NCBI GenBank assembly: GCA_020429465.1
Contig: JAGQLH010000038.1
Span: forward strand, 1-12,382
Reading direction: 5' to 3'
Source: Candidatus Dojkabacteria bacterium
GTDB taxonomy: Bacteria > Patescibacteriota > Dojkabacteria > B142 > WJKM01
Length of the DNA: 12,382 bases
Position 1 is the stretch's first letter, and each line of letters opens with the position of its first letter. A model generated the notes under the pieces. That model did not search any database, had not been told where the DNA came from, and saw nothing but the letters and a program-made list of their open reading frames with translations. The translations under genes and the position numbers were made by a program. Shown piece after piece: positions 1-6,640 of this stretch.

Positions 1-236
1 CAAAGGCTCAGCTTGAACTTTATCCAAAACGTGACCACGTAATGAAGCAGTTTAAGAAAATGGGATTGGGTATTAGGCAACTTACAACAGACGAGCTTAT
101 TCATCTCTATTACACAATGTATGACCCAGATAAAACTGGATATAGACAGCAGAATTTGGATAGTAGCGCATACACTGCGGATATTATTACAAGGGGGAAG
201 GAGAAAATAGACCCTTCAGGTATTAAAAAAGTATAA
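1..236 (+). CDS. C-terminal part of a TraC-like protein encoded just before VirB4
   Basis: The frame is open from the left edge (first full codon at position 3) to TAA at 234-236, so this is the 3' end of a longer gene; the ATG at 42 is internal, not the start. Visible features are a segment reading VMKQFKKMGLGIRQLTTDEL followed by a tail with an aromatic 'LIHLYYTMYDP' stretch. A 'MGL...LTT.ELI.L.Y..YNP' pattern is what I recall from the end of the TraC-like domain that sits directly upstream of VirB4 ATPases in Patescibacteria. The 2-nt gap to the ATPase gene suggests translational coupling and a shared complex, where this protein would supply what is the N-terminal domain of single-chain VirB4/TraC. 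The family name is inferred from a short tail and from context. Confidence 0.6.
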   Translation, partial: KAQLELYPKRDHVMKQFKKMGLGIRQLTTDELIHLYYTMYDPDKTGYRQQNLDSSAYTADIITRGKEKIDPSGIKKV

Positions 237-238
237 TT

Positions 239-2056
239 ATGTTATTTGGTAAAAAAAAGTCGAAAAAAGAAAAATCAAAATCTGTTTCTCATCAGGAAGT
301 TGAAGAGAATAAAGCCCTTCATGAGTTTAGTAAAGGATTGCTAAACGTAAAAGATGTAATAGCTCCTTCTGCTATTGAGGTGGACTTTAATCACGTACTT
401 ATTGGAAAAAAATATTTTAGGACGTATTTTGCAACAGATTTTCCTCGTTTTGTTGATGCAAATTGGCTTGCACCACTAATCAATTTTGAACATCCAATAG
501 ATATTAGTACATTTTATTATCCTGTTGATTCAGGGATGATAATGCAACGGCTTAGAAGGAAAATCGCTGAGATGGAGGCAACGCTGTCATTAGAGATGAA
601 AGCAGGTAAAGTTGAAGATGCATCTGTCAAAGTTGCATTAGAAGATGCAAGGAACCTACAAGATACAATTGCAAGTGGTAAAGAAAAATTTTTTCATTAT
701 GCTCTTTATATTTCAATACGCGCAGATACTCTTAAAGAACTAGAAAAAATATCTCGTAATCTTGAATCTACCCTTGCTTCGATAGGAATTATAGTAAAAG
801 TTGCAACTCTACAACAGGAGCAAGGAGTTCAGAGTACACTACCGGTCGGAATGGATAAAATATACTTAACCCGAAATATGGATACTACTTCACTTGCTAC
901 TACATTTCCATTCGTAAGTTCTGAGCTGACTATGGACAAGGGGATTTTATATGGAATTAATAAACACAATAAAAGTCTTGTAGTATTTGATCGGTTCAGT
1001 ATGCCAAATGCGAATATGGCTGTATTTGCAACTTCCGGTGCGGGAAAAAGTTACATGATTAAACTGGAGGCAATGCGAAGTCTTATGATGGGAATAGATG
1101 TTATTGTAATCGACCCTGAAATGGAATATAAGACGTTGTCGGATGCAATTGGTGGCGAATATATATCGTTTTCCCAAGATGGTCAGCAAAAGCTTAATCC
1201 GTTTGATTTATCGGGCATGTTTGATAAAGAGGAAGATGAATTACGTTTTAAGATTCTTTCTTTACATGGTCTTATTAAATTGATGATAGGTGGTAATACC
1301 TCGCCCGAGGAAGATGCTCTTATTGATAGAGCTATTATTCTTGCATACAGAGAGAAAGGAATTACTCCAGATCCTTCAACACATAAGAAACAAGCACCTC
1401 TTTTAGAAGATATGTACAAAATTTTGAAAGCGATGGCAGAGACTCAAGCACATTCACTTGCTGACCGATTAGAAAAATATTTGCGGGGAAGTGCTGCTGG
1501 TATTTTTGATCAAAAGACAACGGTGGAGTTAAAGAATACTTTCACTGTATTTAGTGTAAGAAGTTTAGCAGAGGAACTGCGACCAATAGCGATTTATCTC
1601 ATGCTTGATTACATCTGGACTAAAGTTAAAAAAGATAAAAGAAATAGATTGCTCATCATTGACGAGGCTTGGTGGATGATGAAGTTTCAAGATTCAGCAC
1701 GATTCTTACATTCGTTAACTAAACGTGCTCGTAAATATGGATTGGGGATAACCACAATTACACAGGATGTTGAGGATTTCTTAAGTACTGACTATGGAAA
1801 AGCAATCGTAACTAACTCTGCAATTCAAATTCTTATGAAACAAAGTCCTGCTGCGATTGATAAACTTAAAGAGGTATTTTATCTTTCTGAAGGAGAAAAA
1901 TTATTTCTCCTATCATCAGGAATAGGGGAAGGTCTATTTTTTGCAGGGCCAAATCATGTTGCTTTGCAGGTAATTGCTAGTGAAAATGAACATAGCTTGG
2001 TAACTACTAAGCCTAGTGAAACCTTCTTGAAAGAAGATCAAAAAACCAACCAATAA
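239..2056 (+). CDS. virB4: VirB4/TraC-type conjugation (T4SS) ATPase
   Basis: This is a cytoplasmic, inner-membrane-associated ATPase that powers type IV secretion or conjugative pilus machinery. The protein has 605 residues. A lysine-rich start is followed by an alpha/beta N-terminal domain (about 45-230). The RecA-like motor follows, with Walker A TSGAGKS at 265-271, an 'IDPEMEY' strand at 291-297 typical of VirB4/TraC, Walker B LLIIDEAW at 471-478, basic 'TKRARKYG' at 494-501 and the 'ITQD' motif at 507-510. It is shorter than the roughly 800-residue VirB4 of Proteobacteria, which fits a split arrangement with the preceding TraC-like gene. The ATG lies 2 nt after the upstream stop with no strong Shine-Dalgarno, so coupled translation is likely. 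The last four codons and stop lie inside the convergent rnpB gene. No relaxase or other T4SS gene is in the window, so DNA transfer, DNA uptake and protein export cannot be told apart. Confidence 0.93.
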   Translation: MLFGKKKSKKEKSKSVSHQEVEENKALHEFSKGLLNVKDVIAPSAIEVDFNHVLIGKKYFRTYFATDFPRFVDANWLAPLINFEHPIDISTFYYPVDSGMIMQRLRRKIAEMEATLSLEMKAGKVEDASVKVALEDARNLQDTIASGKEKFFHYALYISIRADTLKELEKISRNLESTLASIGIIVKVATLQQEQGVQSTLPVGMDKIYLTRNMDTTSLATTFPFVSSELTMDKGILYGINKHNKSLVVFDRFSMPNANMAVFATSGAGKSYMIKLEAMRSLMMGIDVIVIDPEMEYKTLSDAIGGEYISFSQDGQQKLNPFDLSGMFDKEEDELRFKILSLHGLIKLMIGGNTSPEEDALIDRAIILAYREKGITPDPSTHKKQAPLLEDMYKILKAMAETQAHSLADRLEKYLRGSAAGIFDQKTTVELKNTFTVFSVRSLAEELRPIAIYLMLDYIWTKVKKDKRNRLLIIDEAWWMMKFQDSARFLHSLTKRARKYGLGITTITQDVEDFLSTDYGKAIVTNSAIQILMKQSPAAIDKLKEVFYLSEGEKLFLLSSGIGEGLFFAGPNHVALQVIASENEHSLVTTKPSETFLKEDQKTNQ

Positions 2057-2347
2057 GCCACTTTCTGTATCCTTCTGCTTTGCAGAATTAAGATAATCAT
2101 TTATCTATGCTCCCATATTGCGGGATTGCTTCAGGTAGGGATTACCTCGCCCCTATAAATTACTTTATAAGGCGGTGTGCTCTTACCACACCCTTTCATC
2201 CTTATCCCATCGAAATGAGACGGTTTCCTCTCTGTTGCTCTGTACCGTAAGCTCACGCCTACCCAGTTTTCACTGGTACCATTTACGAAGTGCGGACTTT
2301 CCTCCCTCACTAACCCAAAGGTCAATGGGGCGATTATCTAGGTTGGT
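2045..2347 (-). ncRNA. rnpB: RNase P RNA (rnpB), compact bacterial type A-like
   Basis: This is the catalytic RNA of RNase P, which matures tRNA 5' ends. On the - strand the conserved core is unmistakable: GAGGAAAGTCC (2304-2294, P4 5' side), ACAGAG..AACAGAGAGGAAACCG, GGTGTGGTAAGAGCACACCG (2192-2173), AGATAAATGA, and ACAGAAAGTGGCTTA (2068-2054, P4 3' side). Helices I can pair are P1 ACCAACC/GGTTGGT (2347-2341 with 2051-2045), P2 GATAATC/GATTATC (2338-2332 with 2098-2092), a short P3 (2327-2308, loop TTTG), P8 with a GAAA loop (2276-2263), a tiny P12 with a UUCG loop (2220-2205) and P19 (2087-2073). An AGGTAA near 2147-2142 could hold the L15 GGU that binds tRNA CCA ends. At about 303 nt it is short; between the GGTAAGAGCACACCG block and L15 there is room for only one AU-rich hairpin, so P13/P14 and P16/P17 look lost or merged. 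A run of six U (2045-2040) follows P1. Confidence 0.96.
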
Positions 2348-2352
2348 AGTAG

Positions 2353-2358
2353 ATTATA
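2353..2358 (-). promoter_or_regulatory. -10 box of the rnpB promoter
   Basis: A perfect TATAAT on the - strand ends 6 nt before the predicted first base of the RNase P RNA (2347-2346), the spacing expected for a sigma-70 start. I find no good -35 hexamer at 16-18 nt. The box lies between the stop codon of the upstream membrane-protein gene and rnpB, so rnpB can be transcribed alone even if read-through from that gene also occurs. Confidence 0.7.
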
Positions 2359-2376
2359 TCAGGTTTTCTTATTAGT

Positions 2377-3048
2377 TTATCGGAGAAGTAATTTTTTGAG
2401 GGATAGAAAAGGTTCGAGGAAAATAAAAAATAGACCAAATCTCCATCTTTCTAATTCATTTTGAATCATGTCCTTTTCTCGATCACTAAAGAGTGGGATG
2501 CTATATATGTAGTGCAAGAGTTCGTCAATAAGACGCGTACGGATAAGTAGATCAATCATTAAACTGATAGAGATACATAAAAGACTATAACGAATTCCAC
2601 TGATTAACCATAATCCTGTTTGTGTAAGTACTACCAATAGGCATAATAGAATCACCATTGACCAGAGTAAGGCTAGAATCGTGTAAATAGGTCGAATTTG
2701 TTGTACCCATTTTGAATTTCTTGTCATAACGACAAAAAGAAATTCAAAGAGGTTATGAAGTATTGGTGCCGTGGCATATGTGCTGTCTACAACAATTCCA
2801 TCATTGTCTAAATAGGTAAGGATATCGTTATTTTGTCTCTCTATTTTTAATGATTGTGGTAATTCAATTAGATTCTCATTATGCAAATAAGTGATAAGGT
2901 TAACGATAGTTGAATTAGTTTCACTTGGTTTGAAAAGATCGATCATTGGTAATCTAACTATAGAAGAGACAAAATACCACAGTAGGCCTAGGGTTAAGAA
3001 AAAAAGAAAGATATCTAATGTAGTTACAAGGTCTAATGGATCTATCAT
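2377..3048 (-). CDS. Polytopic membrane protein of unknown function, possibly a non-catalytic YugP-like protein
   Basis: The 223-residue protein has a likely N-terminal membrane helix (about 11-31), a soluble segment (35-115), two hydrophobic helices (about 120-141 and 145-168), and an amphipathic/hydrophobic C-terminus (204-222). I do not recognise it with certainty. Its length and order of parts resemble the YugP/Zn_peptidase_2 family (about 225 aa): one helix, a soluble part, an active-site helix, then paired helices. For example, 'YLHNENLIELPQSLKIE' lies where YugP has 'LL...L.DV.VE'. The catalytic HEVGH is not there; the matching region reads ILHNLFEFLF (96-105), keeping one His (98) at most, and the later metal-binding glutamate is also not apparent. 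A dead homologue is therefore a guess. The gene starts with ATG without a Shine-Dalgarno, ends about 30 nt upstream of rnpB on the same strand, and is divergent from the DsbA-like gene. Confidence 0.8.
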   Translation of the reverse strand: MIDPLDLVTTLDIFLFFLTLGLLWYFVSSIVRLPMIDLFKPSETNSTIVNLITYLHNENLIELPQSLKIERQNNDILTYLDNDGIVVDSTYATAPILHNLFEFLFVVMTRNSKWVQQIRPIYTILALLWSMVILLCLLVVLTQTGLWLISGIRYSLLCISISLMIDLLIRTRLIDELLHYIYSIPLFSDREKDMIQNELERWRFGLFFIFLEPFLSLKKLLLR

Positions 3049-3076
3049 GTGCTTGTTTTTTAGTGTGTCTTCAATA

Positions 3077-3086
3077 TATTATAATA
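3077..3086. promoter_or_regulatory. Overlapping divergent -10 boxes in the intergenic region
   Basis: The 10-bp palindrome TATTATAATA holds a perfect TATAAT on each strand (+ 3080-3085; - 3083-3078). It sits in the 102-bp gap between the divergent membrane-protein gene (start 3048) and the DsbA-like gene (start 3151). Predicted starts would give leaders of about 20 nt on the - strand and about 60 nt on the + strand. I see no convincing -35 hexamer for either side, and AT-rich DNA produces such boxes by chance, so this is a candidate only. Confidence 0.4.
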
Positions 3087-3150
3087 GAGATAATCATAAC
3101 GTATTTAACTGCTCAATGCGATTTAATTTTTTATTAGCTAAGTTATATAT

Positions 3151-3756
3151 ATGGATAATTCAACTAAAATTACATTTGGTGCAATAGTAGTGGGATTAGT
3201 GATGGTAGTGGGGTTGGTTACTTTTTTCAAACCAGATCCAGAACCTATTTCATTACCCTTAGTAATCGAGGAATATAGTGATTTCCAATGCCCAGCATGT
3301 CAAGCATACTACCTTACGGTTAATGAATTAAAGGAAACATTCGAAGATGAAATTGATTTTACATATAAGCACTTCCCGCTTGAAAGTATTCATCCAAGAG
3401 CATTTCCGGCAGCAGTTGCAGCAGAAGCAGCTCGAGAACAAGGTAAGTTTGAAGAATACCACGATATTCTATTTGCAAATCAAAATAATCTCTCAGATGA
3501 AGATTTTATTGCATATGCTGAGGAATTAGAGCTTGATACCGACCGATTCCAATCGGATTACGAATCAAACGAAGAACTAAAAAATCGTGTGCAAGCAGAT
3601 CAAGAAGAGGGACTTTCTAGAGGTGTAAATGCGACTCCTACATTCTTTGTGAATGGAGAACGTTTATCTGTAACAGGACCAGATAGTCTTATACGAAAAA
3701 TCAGCGAAATGATTGAAGATGCTCATACTCAAGATGAAATTGAACAGGCAGAGTAA
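3151..3756 (+). CDS. Membrane-anchored DsbA-like thiol:disulfide oxidoreductase
   Basis: This is an extracytoplasmic thioredoxin-fold protein of the DsbA/Thioredoxin_4 type, expected to introduce disulfide bonds into exported proteins. The 201 residues start with a short cytoplasmic end and an uncleaved-looking signal anchor (about 7-26). The catalytic motif FQCPACQAY has cysteines at 47 and 50. The helical insertion typical of DsbA follows (HPRAFPAAVAAEAAREQGKF, 81-100), then the cis-proline loop ATPTFFVNG with Pro163, and an acidic C-terminal helix. CPAC is a DsbA-like rather than a thioredoxin-like (CGPC) active site. The ATG is preceded by AT-rich sequence without a Shine-Dalgarno. The stop lies 27 nt before a gene for an exported protein with 42 cysteines, a likely substrate. 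No DsbB or VKOR-type partner that would reoxidise it is in the window. Confidence 0.92.
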   Translation: MDNSTKITFGAIVVGLVMVVGLVTFFKPDPEPISLPLVIEEYSDFQCPACQAYYLTVNELKETFEDEIDFTYKHFPLESIHPRAFPAAVAAEAAREQGKFEEYHDILFANQNNLSDEDFIAYAEELELDTDRFQSDYESNEELKNRVQADQEEGLSRGVNATPTFFVNGERLSVTGPDSLIRKISEMIEDAHTQDEIEQAE

Positions 3757-3783
3757 GTTCTAACTTAGTAAATATCATGGTTT

Positions 3784-6633
3784 GTGAAAAGAACTCTATT
3801 TGAAAAGACAACTTATCACTTAAAGAGAGTATCATTTAGAACTCGAGGTGTGGTACTAATCGTATTGATGGTGTTGTTTGCTCTGGGAATGGGAGTATAT
3901 GTGTTTCAGGAAAATCAAGCACCAGAGGAAGGCTCAGCTGCTATTCTAGAAAGTGTAACGGTATGTCCGGATGATTTTTCGGGCGATATCTCAATAGTAG
4001 GGTGTACTTATAGTGGTGCAGTAGGTATTCGAGAAGCATATAACGATGTTGCTGACGGTTGGACGGTTAAACTCATACCAGGAGTATATGACACCAGTAC
4101 AATTAATGGATTAAGTAATCTTACTCCGTTCTTATCACTAACAAAATCAGTTAGTATACAAAATTCAGATCAAGATGAAAAAGCTCGGATTATAAGTTCC
4201 AATAGTTCTGTTGATGCAATTACTATCTCAGCAAATAATGTAACGATCCAAGGACTAGAAGTAACAGGCTTCCGATCAGCAATCGACCTAGCATCTGGTT
4301 CTAACTTTACAATTATTGCAAGTAATTTTCATACAAATGTAGCAGGTATAGTCGCACGGGGAAATTCTAGTGGAAGAATTATAAAAAATAGTATCTATGA
4401 AAATACTGGGATTGGGATAGAAGGGCAAGATTCTGCAGTAATTCAAATTCAAAATAACACATTGTATGGTAATGAATCATATGGACTTTTATGTCAGGGA
4501 AGTTCAGATTGTACAATTATCAATAATATAGCTGTAAATAATAATAACGGTGGTATATTCATAGCTTCAACTGATAATGTTACGCAGCTTGCTTACAATG
4601 ATTCATTCGCGAATAATCAAGGTAATTGGAACTCTAACTTAGGAATTAATTGGCCACCAGGGACTAATATCTCTCAAGATCCTTTTTTTGTGAACGTAAA
4701 TGACAAGAACTTCCGTTTACAGAATAATTCACCTGCAATCGACACAGGTCACCCATTAATAGAAGACTTTGATGGTACTCGTTCAGATATGGGTGCATTT
4801 GGAGGAGGGACGAGTGTGGCACAATGTGTTGTTAATGAAGACTGTTCAGGAGGACAAGTTTGTATGGAGGGAATCTGTGGTGTTATATCTGATCCTTCAT
4901 GTGAGAACGGTTCGTGTGTTACATGTTCAGAGGCTTCAGAATGTTCATCAAATCAAACCTGTGACTCAGGGAATTGTATGTGTACGTTTGGATACCAGAA
5001 TTGTGATGATAATTTTGTTAATGGATGCGAAACTCAAGTACTTACTTCTCAAGAAAATTGTGGGGCGTGTGGAAATGTGTGTGAGTATGGGTTCAACTGT
5101 ATTTCAGGTGAGTGTACTGAAACAAATTTTTGTGAAGTAGATGATGATTGCCCAGAGCCAGAATCAAATCAACGAGCGATATGTGTAGATCCTTCAACTA
5201 AAGCGTTAGAAGTTACAAGTCTAGCCTATGCATGCCAGTCAAATCTATGTATAGGTCGTGGTATAGTTCAAACAATAAATCATGAAACCTGTATTGATGG
5301 CACTACATGCATCGATGGCGCCTGTTTATCTGAGGAAGTAGGAGAGTGTTCAATCGATTCAGATTGTCCTGCAGGAGGGGAACAAGAGCAGATTGTGTGT
5401 ATAAATGACACTACTTTAGCTACTGAAGTGAGCACAAGTAGTTATACTTGTACTACAGCCAACACCTGTAGCGAAAGTATAGTAACGACATTTATTAATG
5501 AGCAATCATGCAGTACTGGTAAGATTTGTCAGGCTGGTAGTTGTGTAGATCCAGGTTCAGATGATGGATCTGGCGATACGGGAGGTGGAGTTAGTCAGAT
5601 TCCCGAGAGACCTGTATTCAATCCTATTTCAGAATCTCAATTTGTTTCTTCGTTAGATGTTGTAATTAGTGCTCTAGAAGATTCGATTGAGACACTAGAA
5701 TATAGAATTAATAATGGGGATATTCAAACGTATACTTCAGATGAAAAACCTTTATCGTTTACTCTCACTATAAATGAGACCTCAATTATCGAAGCGAGAT
5801 CAGTACGAGGAGAACTTGAAAGTAGCTTTGCGAGTGCAACATATCCAAAAATTTCTCTTACAAATCCAACTAATTTGGCATTTAGCTGTGAAAGTAGTGG
5901 AGCCGGGGTAACGTTTACATGGGCAGAAGTTCCTGGTGCAAAGGCTTACTTAGTGAGAATTAATAGAGATGGAGTATTTAATCCTGCTGACCCAGAATCA
6001 GGCGATCAGTTCGTATTTACTCAGAATAGCTCTTATACTGCTTATAACATTTCAGCTGGGAATATTTATCAATCTTGGTCTGTTCAACCGCTAACAACGA
6101 ATGATCAGGATCCTGATAATTATGATAGTACAAAAAATCTAGAGTCACTTGGAGGTCAGTTTAATTGTAATAGTGCAAGTGCAGATATCCCAAGTATTGA
6201 TCCGTATCAAGTAACAACATTTCTAGATTCAATTACAATTTCTGGTACAAAACCAGGAGGGGCAAGTATCTTAGTTGATGGGGTTGAAGTTGTTCCAATT
6301 AATAGTTCTCAGACATGGAGTACACAATTAGCCTTGAATGAAATGGGATTAAATTCATTTAAAGTTCAAACACAAACAGTATCCGGGAATTACAGTCAGG
6401 AGGTCCCAGTATACATCAGGAAATGTCTTTATGGAGATATTAATTGTGATGAATACGTAAATATTGCAGATTTTGCTTTATTTATAGAAGCGATTCAGAT
6501 CCAAGTTAAACTTGATAGAGGAGAACAAGTCCAGAAATATCAAATTAATGTTCTTTCGGATATGAATATTGATAGTAAAAATGATGTAGGTGATTTTGGT
6601 TTATTTAAGAGTGAGTACCTGAAGCACAACTAG
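3784..6633 (+). CDS. Large anchored surface protein: beta-helix, Cys-rich modules, Ig/FN3-like domains, dockerin-like C-terminus
   Basis: The 949-residue protein starts at GTG; the nearby ATG at 3777 is in another frame and stops at once. A basic stretch and a membrane helix (about 22-41) export and anchor it. Residues 140-340 form a right-handed beta-helix: repeated 'N.T.I..N' turns, ending with SPAIDTG and 'FDGTRSDMGAFGG', a usual end for such domains. Residues 348-587 hold 34 cysteines, including 'NGCE....ENCGACGNVC' (413-433) of the kind seen in myxobacterial Cys-rich proteins, and two tandem modules. A Gly/Ser/Asp linker (590-602) leads to a chitobiase/Ig-like domain (about 610-688), an FN3-like domain (690-797) and a bacterial Ig-like domain (803-878). 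The end (881-949) has two dockerin-like calcium loops (885-896, 926-937). It is probably an adhesin or polysaccharide-binding protein; no catalytic residues can be assigned. It is likely co-transcribed with the DsbA-like and M24 genes. Confidence 0.9.
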   Translation: MKRTLFEKTTYHLKRVSFRTRGVVLIVLMVLFALGMGVYVFQENQAPEEGSAAILESVTVCPDDFSGDISIVGCTYSGAVGIREAYNDVADGWTVKLIPGVYDTSTINGLSNLTPFLSLTKSVSIQNSDQDEKARIISSNSSVDAITISANNVTIQGLEVTGFRSAIDLASGSNFTIIASNFHTNVAGIVARGNSSGRIIKNSIYENTGIGIEGQDSAVIQIQNNTLYGNESYGLLCQGSSDCTIINNIAVNNNNGGIFIASTDNVTQLAYNDSFANNQGNWNSNLGINWPPGTNISQDPFFVNVNDKNFRLQNNSPAIDTGHPLIEDFDGTRSDMGAFGGGTSVAQCVVNEDCSGGQVCMEGICGVISDPSCENGSCVTCSEASECSSNQTCDSGNCMCTFGYQNCDDNFVNGCETQVLTSQENCGACGNVCEYGFNCISGECTETNFCEVDDDCPEPESNQRAICVDPSTKALEVTSLAYACQSNLCIGRGIVQTINHETCIDGTTCIDGACLSEEVGECSIDSDCPAGGEQEQIVCINDTTLATEVSTSSYTCTTANTCSESIVTTFINEQSCSTGKICQAGSCVDPGSDDGSGDTGGGVSQIPERPVFNPISESQFVSSLDVVISALEDSIETLEYRINNGDIQTYTSDEKPLSFTLTINETSIIEARSVRGELESSFASATYPKISLTNPTNLAFSCESSGAGVTFTWAEVPGAKAYLVRINRDGVFNPADPESGDQFVFTQNSSYTAYNISAGNIYQSWSVQPLTTNDQDPDNYDSTKNLESLGGQFNCNSASADIPSIDPYQVTTFLDSITISGTKPGGASILVDGVEVVPINSSQTWSTQLALNEMGLNSFKVQTQTVSGNYSQEVPVYIRKCLYGDINCDEYVNIADFALFIEAIQIQVKLDRGEQVQKYQINVLSDMNIDSKNDVGDFGLFKSEYLKHN
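5131..5544 (+). repeat. Tandem Cys-rich modules inside the 949-aa surface protein
   Basis: Two diverged copies of about 65 residues (450-514 and 522-587 of the protein) share the order C-x-x-D-x-D-C-P ... Q..I/VC ... L..EV.S..Y.C ... C ... IV.T..NE/H..C..G..C..G.C. Each copy has eight cysteines in matching positions. Identity is low outside the cysteines, so the duplication is old or the spacing is conserved by folding. I recognise the general type (small disulfide-bonded extracellular modules) but no named family. Confidence 0.7.
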
Positions 6634-6640
6634 AGAATAT

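Noticed and set aside
2131..2375. Small open frames on both strands between virB4 and the membrane-protein gene
   Set aside because: They lie within the RNase P RNA gene, whose conserved core explains the sequence; the peptides have no recognisable features.
2891..3187. A 98-codon + strand frame across the divergent promoter region
   Set aside because: It overlaps the membrane-protein gene antisense and the start of the DsbA-like gene, and its translation has no domain or signal features.
4769..5140. A 123-codon frame inside the Cys-rich region
   Set aside because: It is an out-of-frame shadow of the 949-aa gene, produced by repeated TGT/TGG-rich codons.
5131..5544. CRISPR-like or DNA-level tandem repeat
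   Set aside because: The similarity is only at protein level in cysteine spacing; the DNA copies are strongly diverged and lie inside a reading frame.
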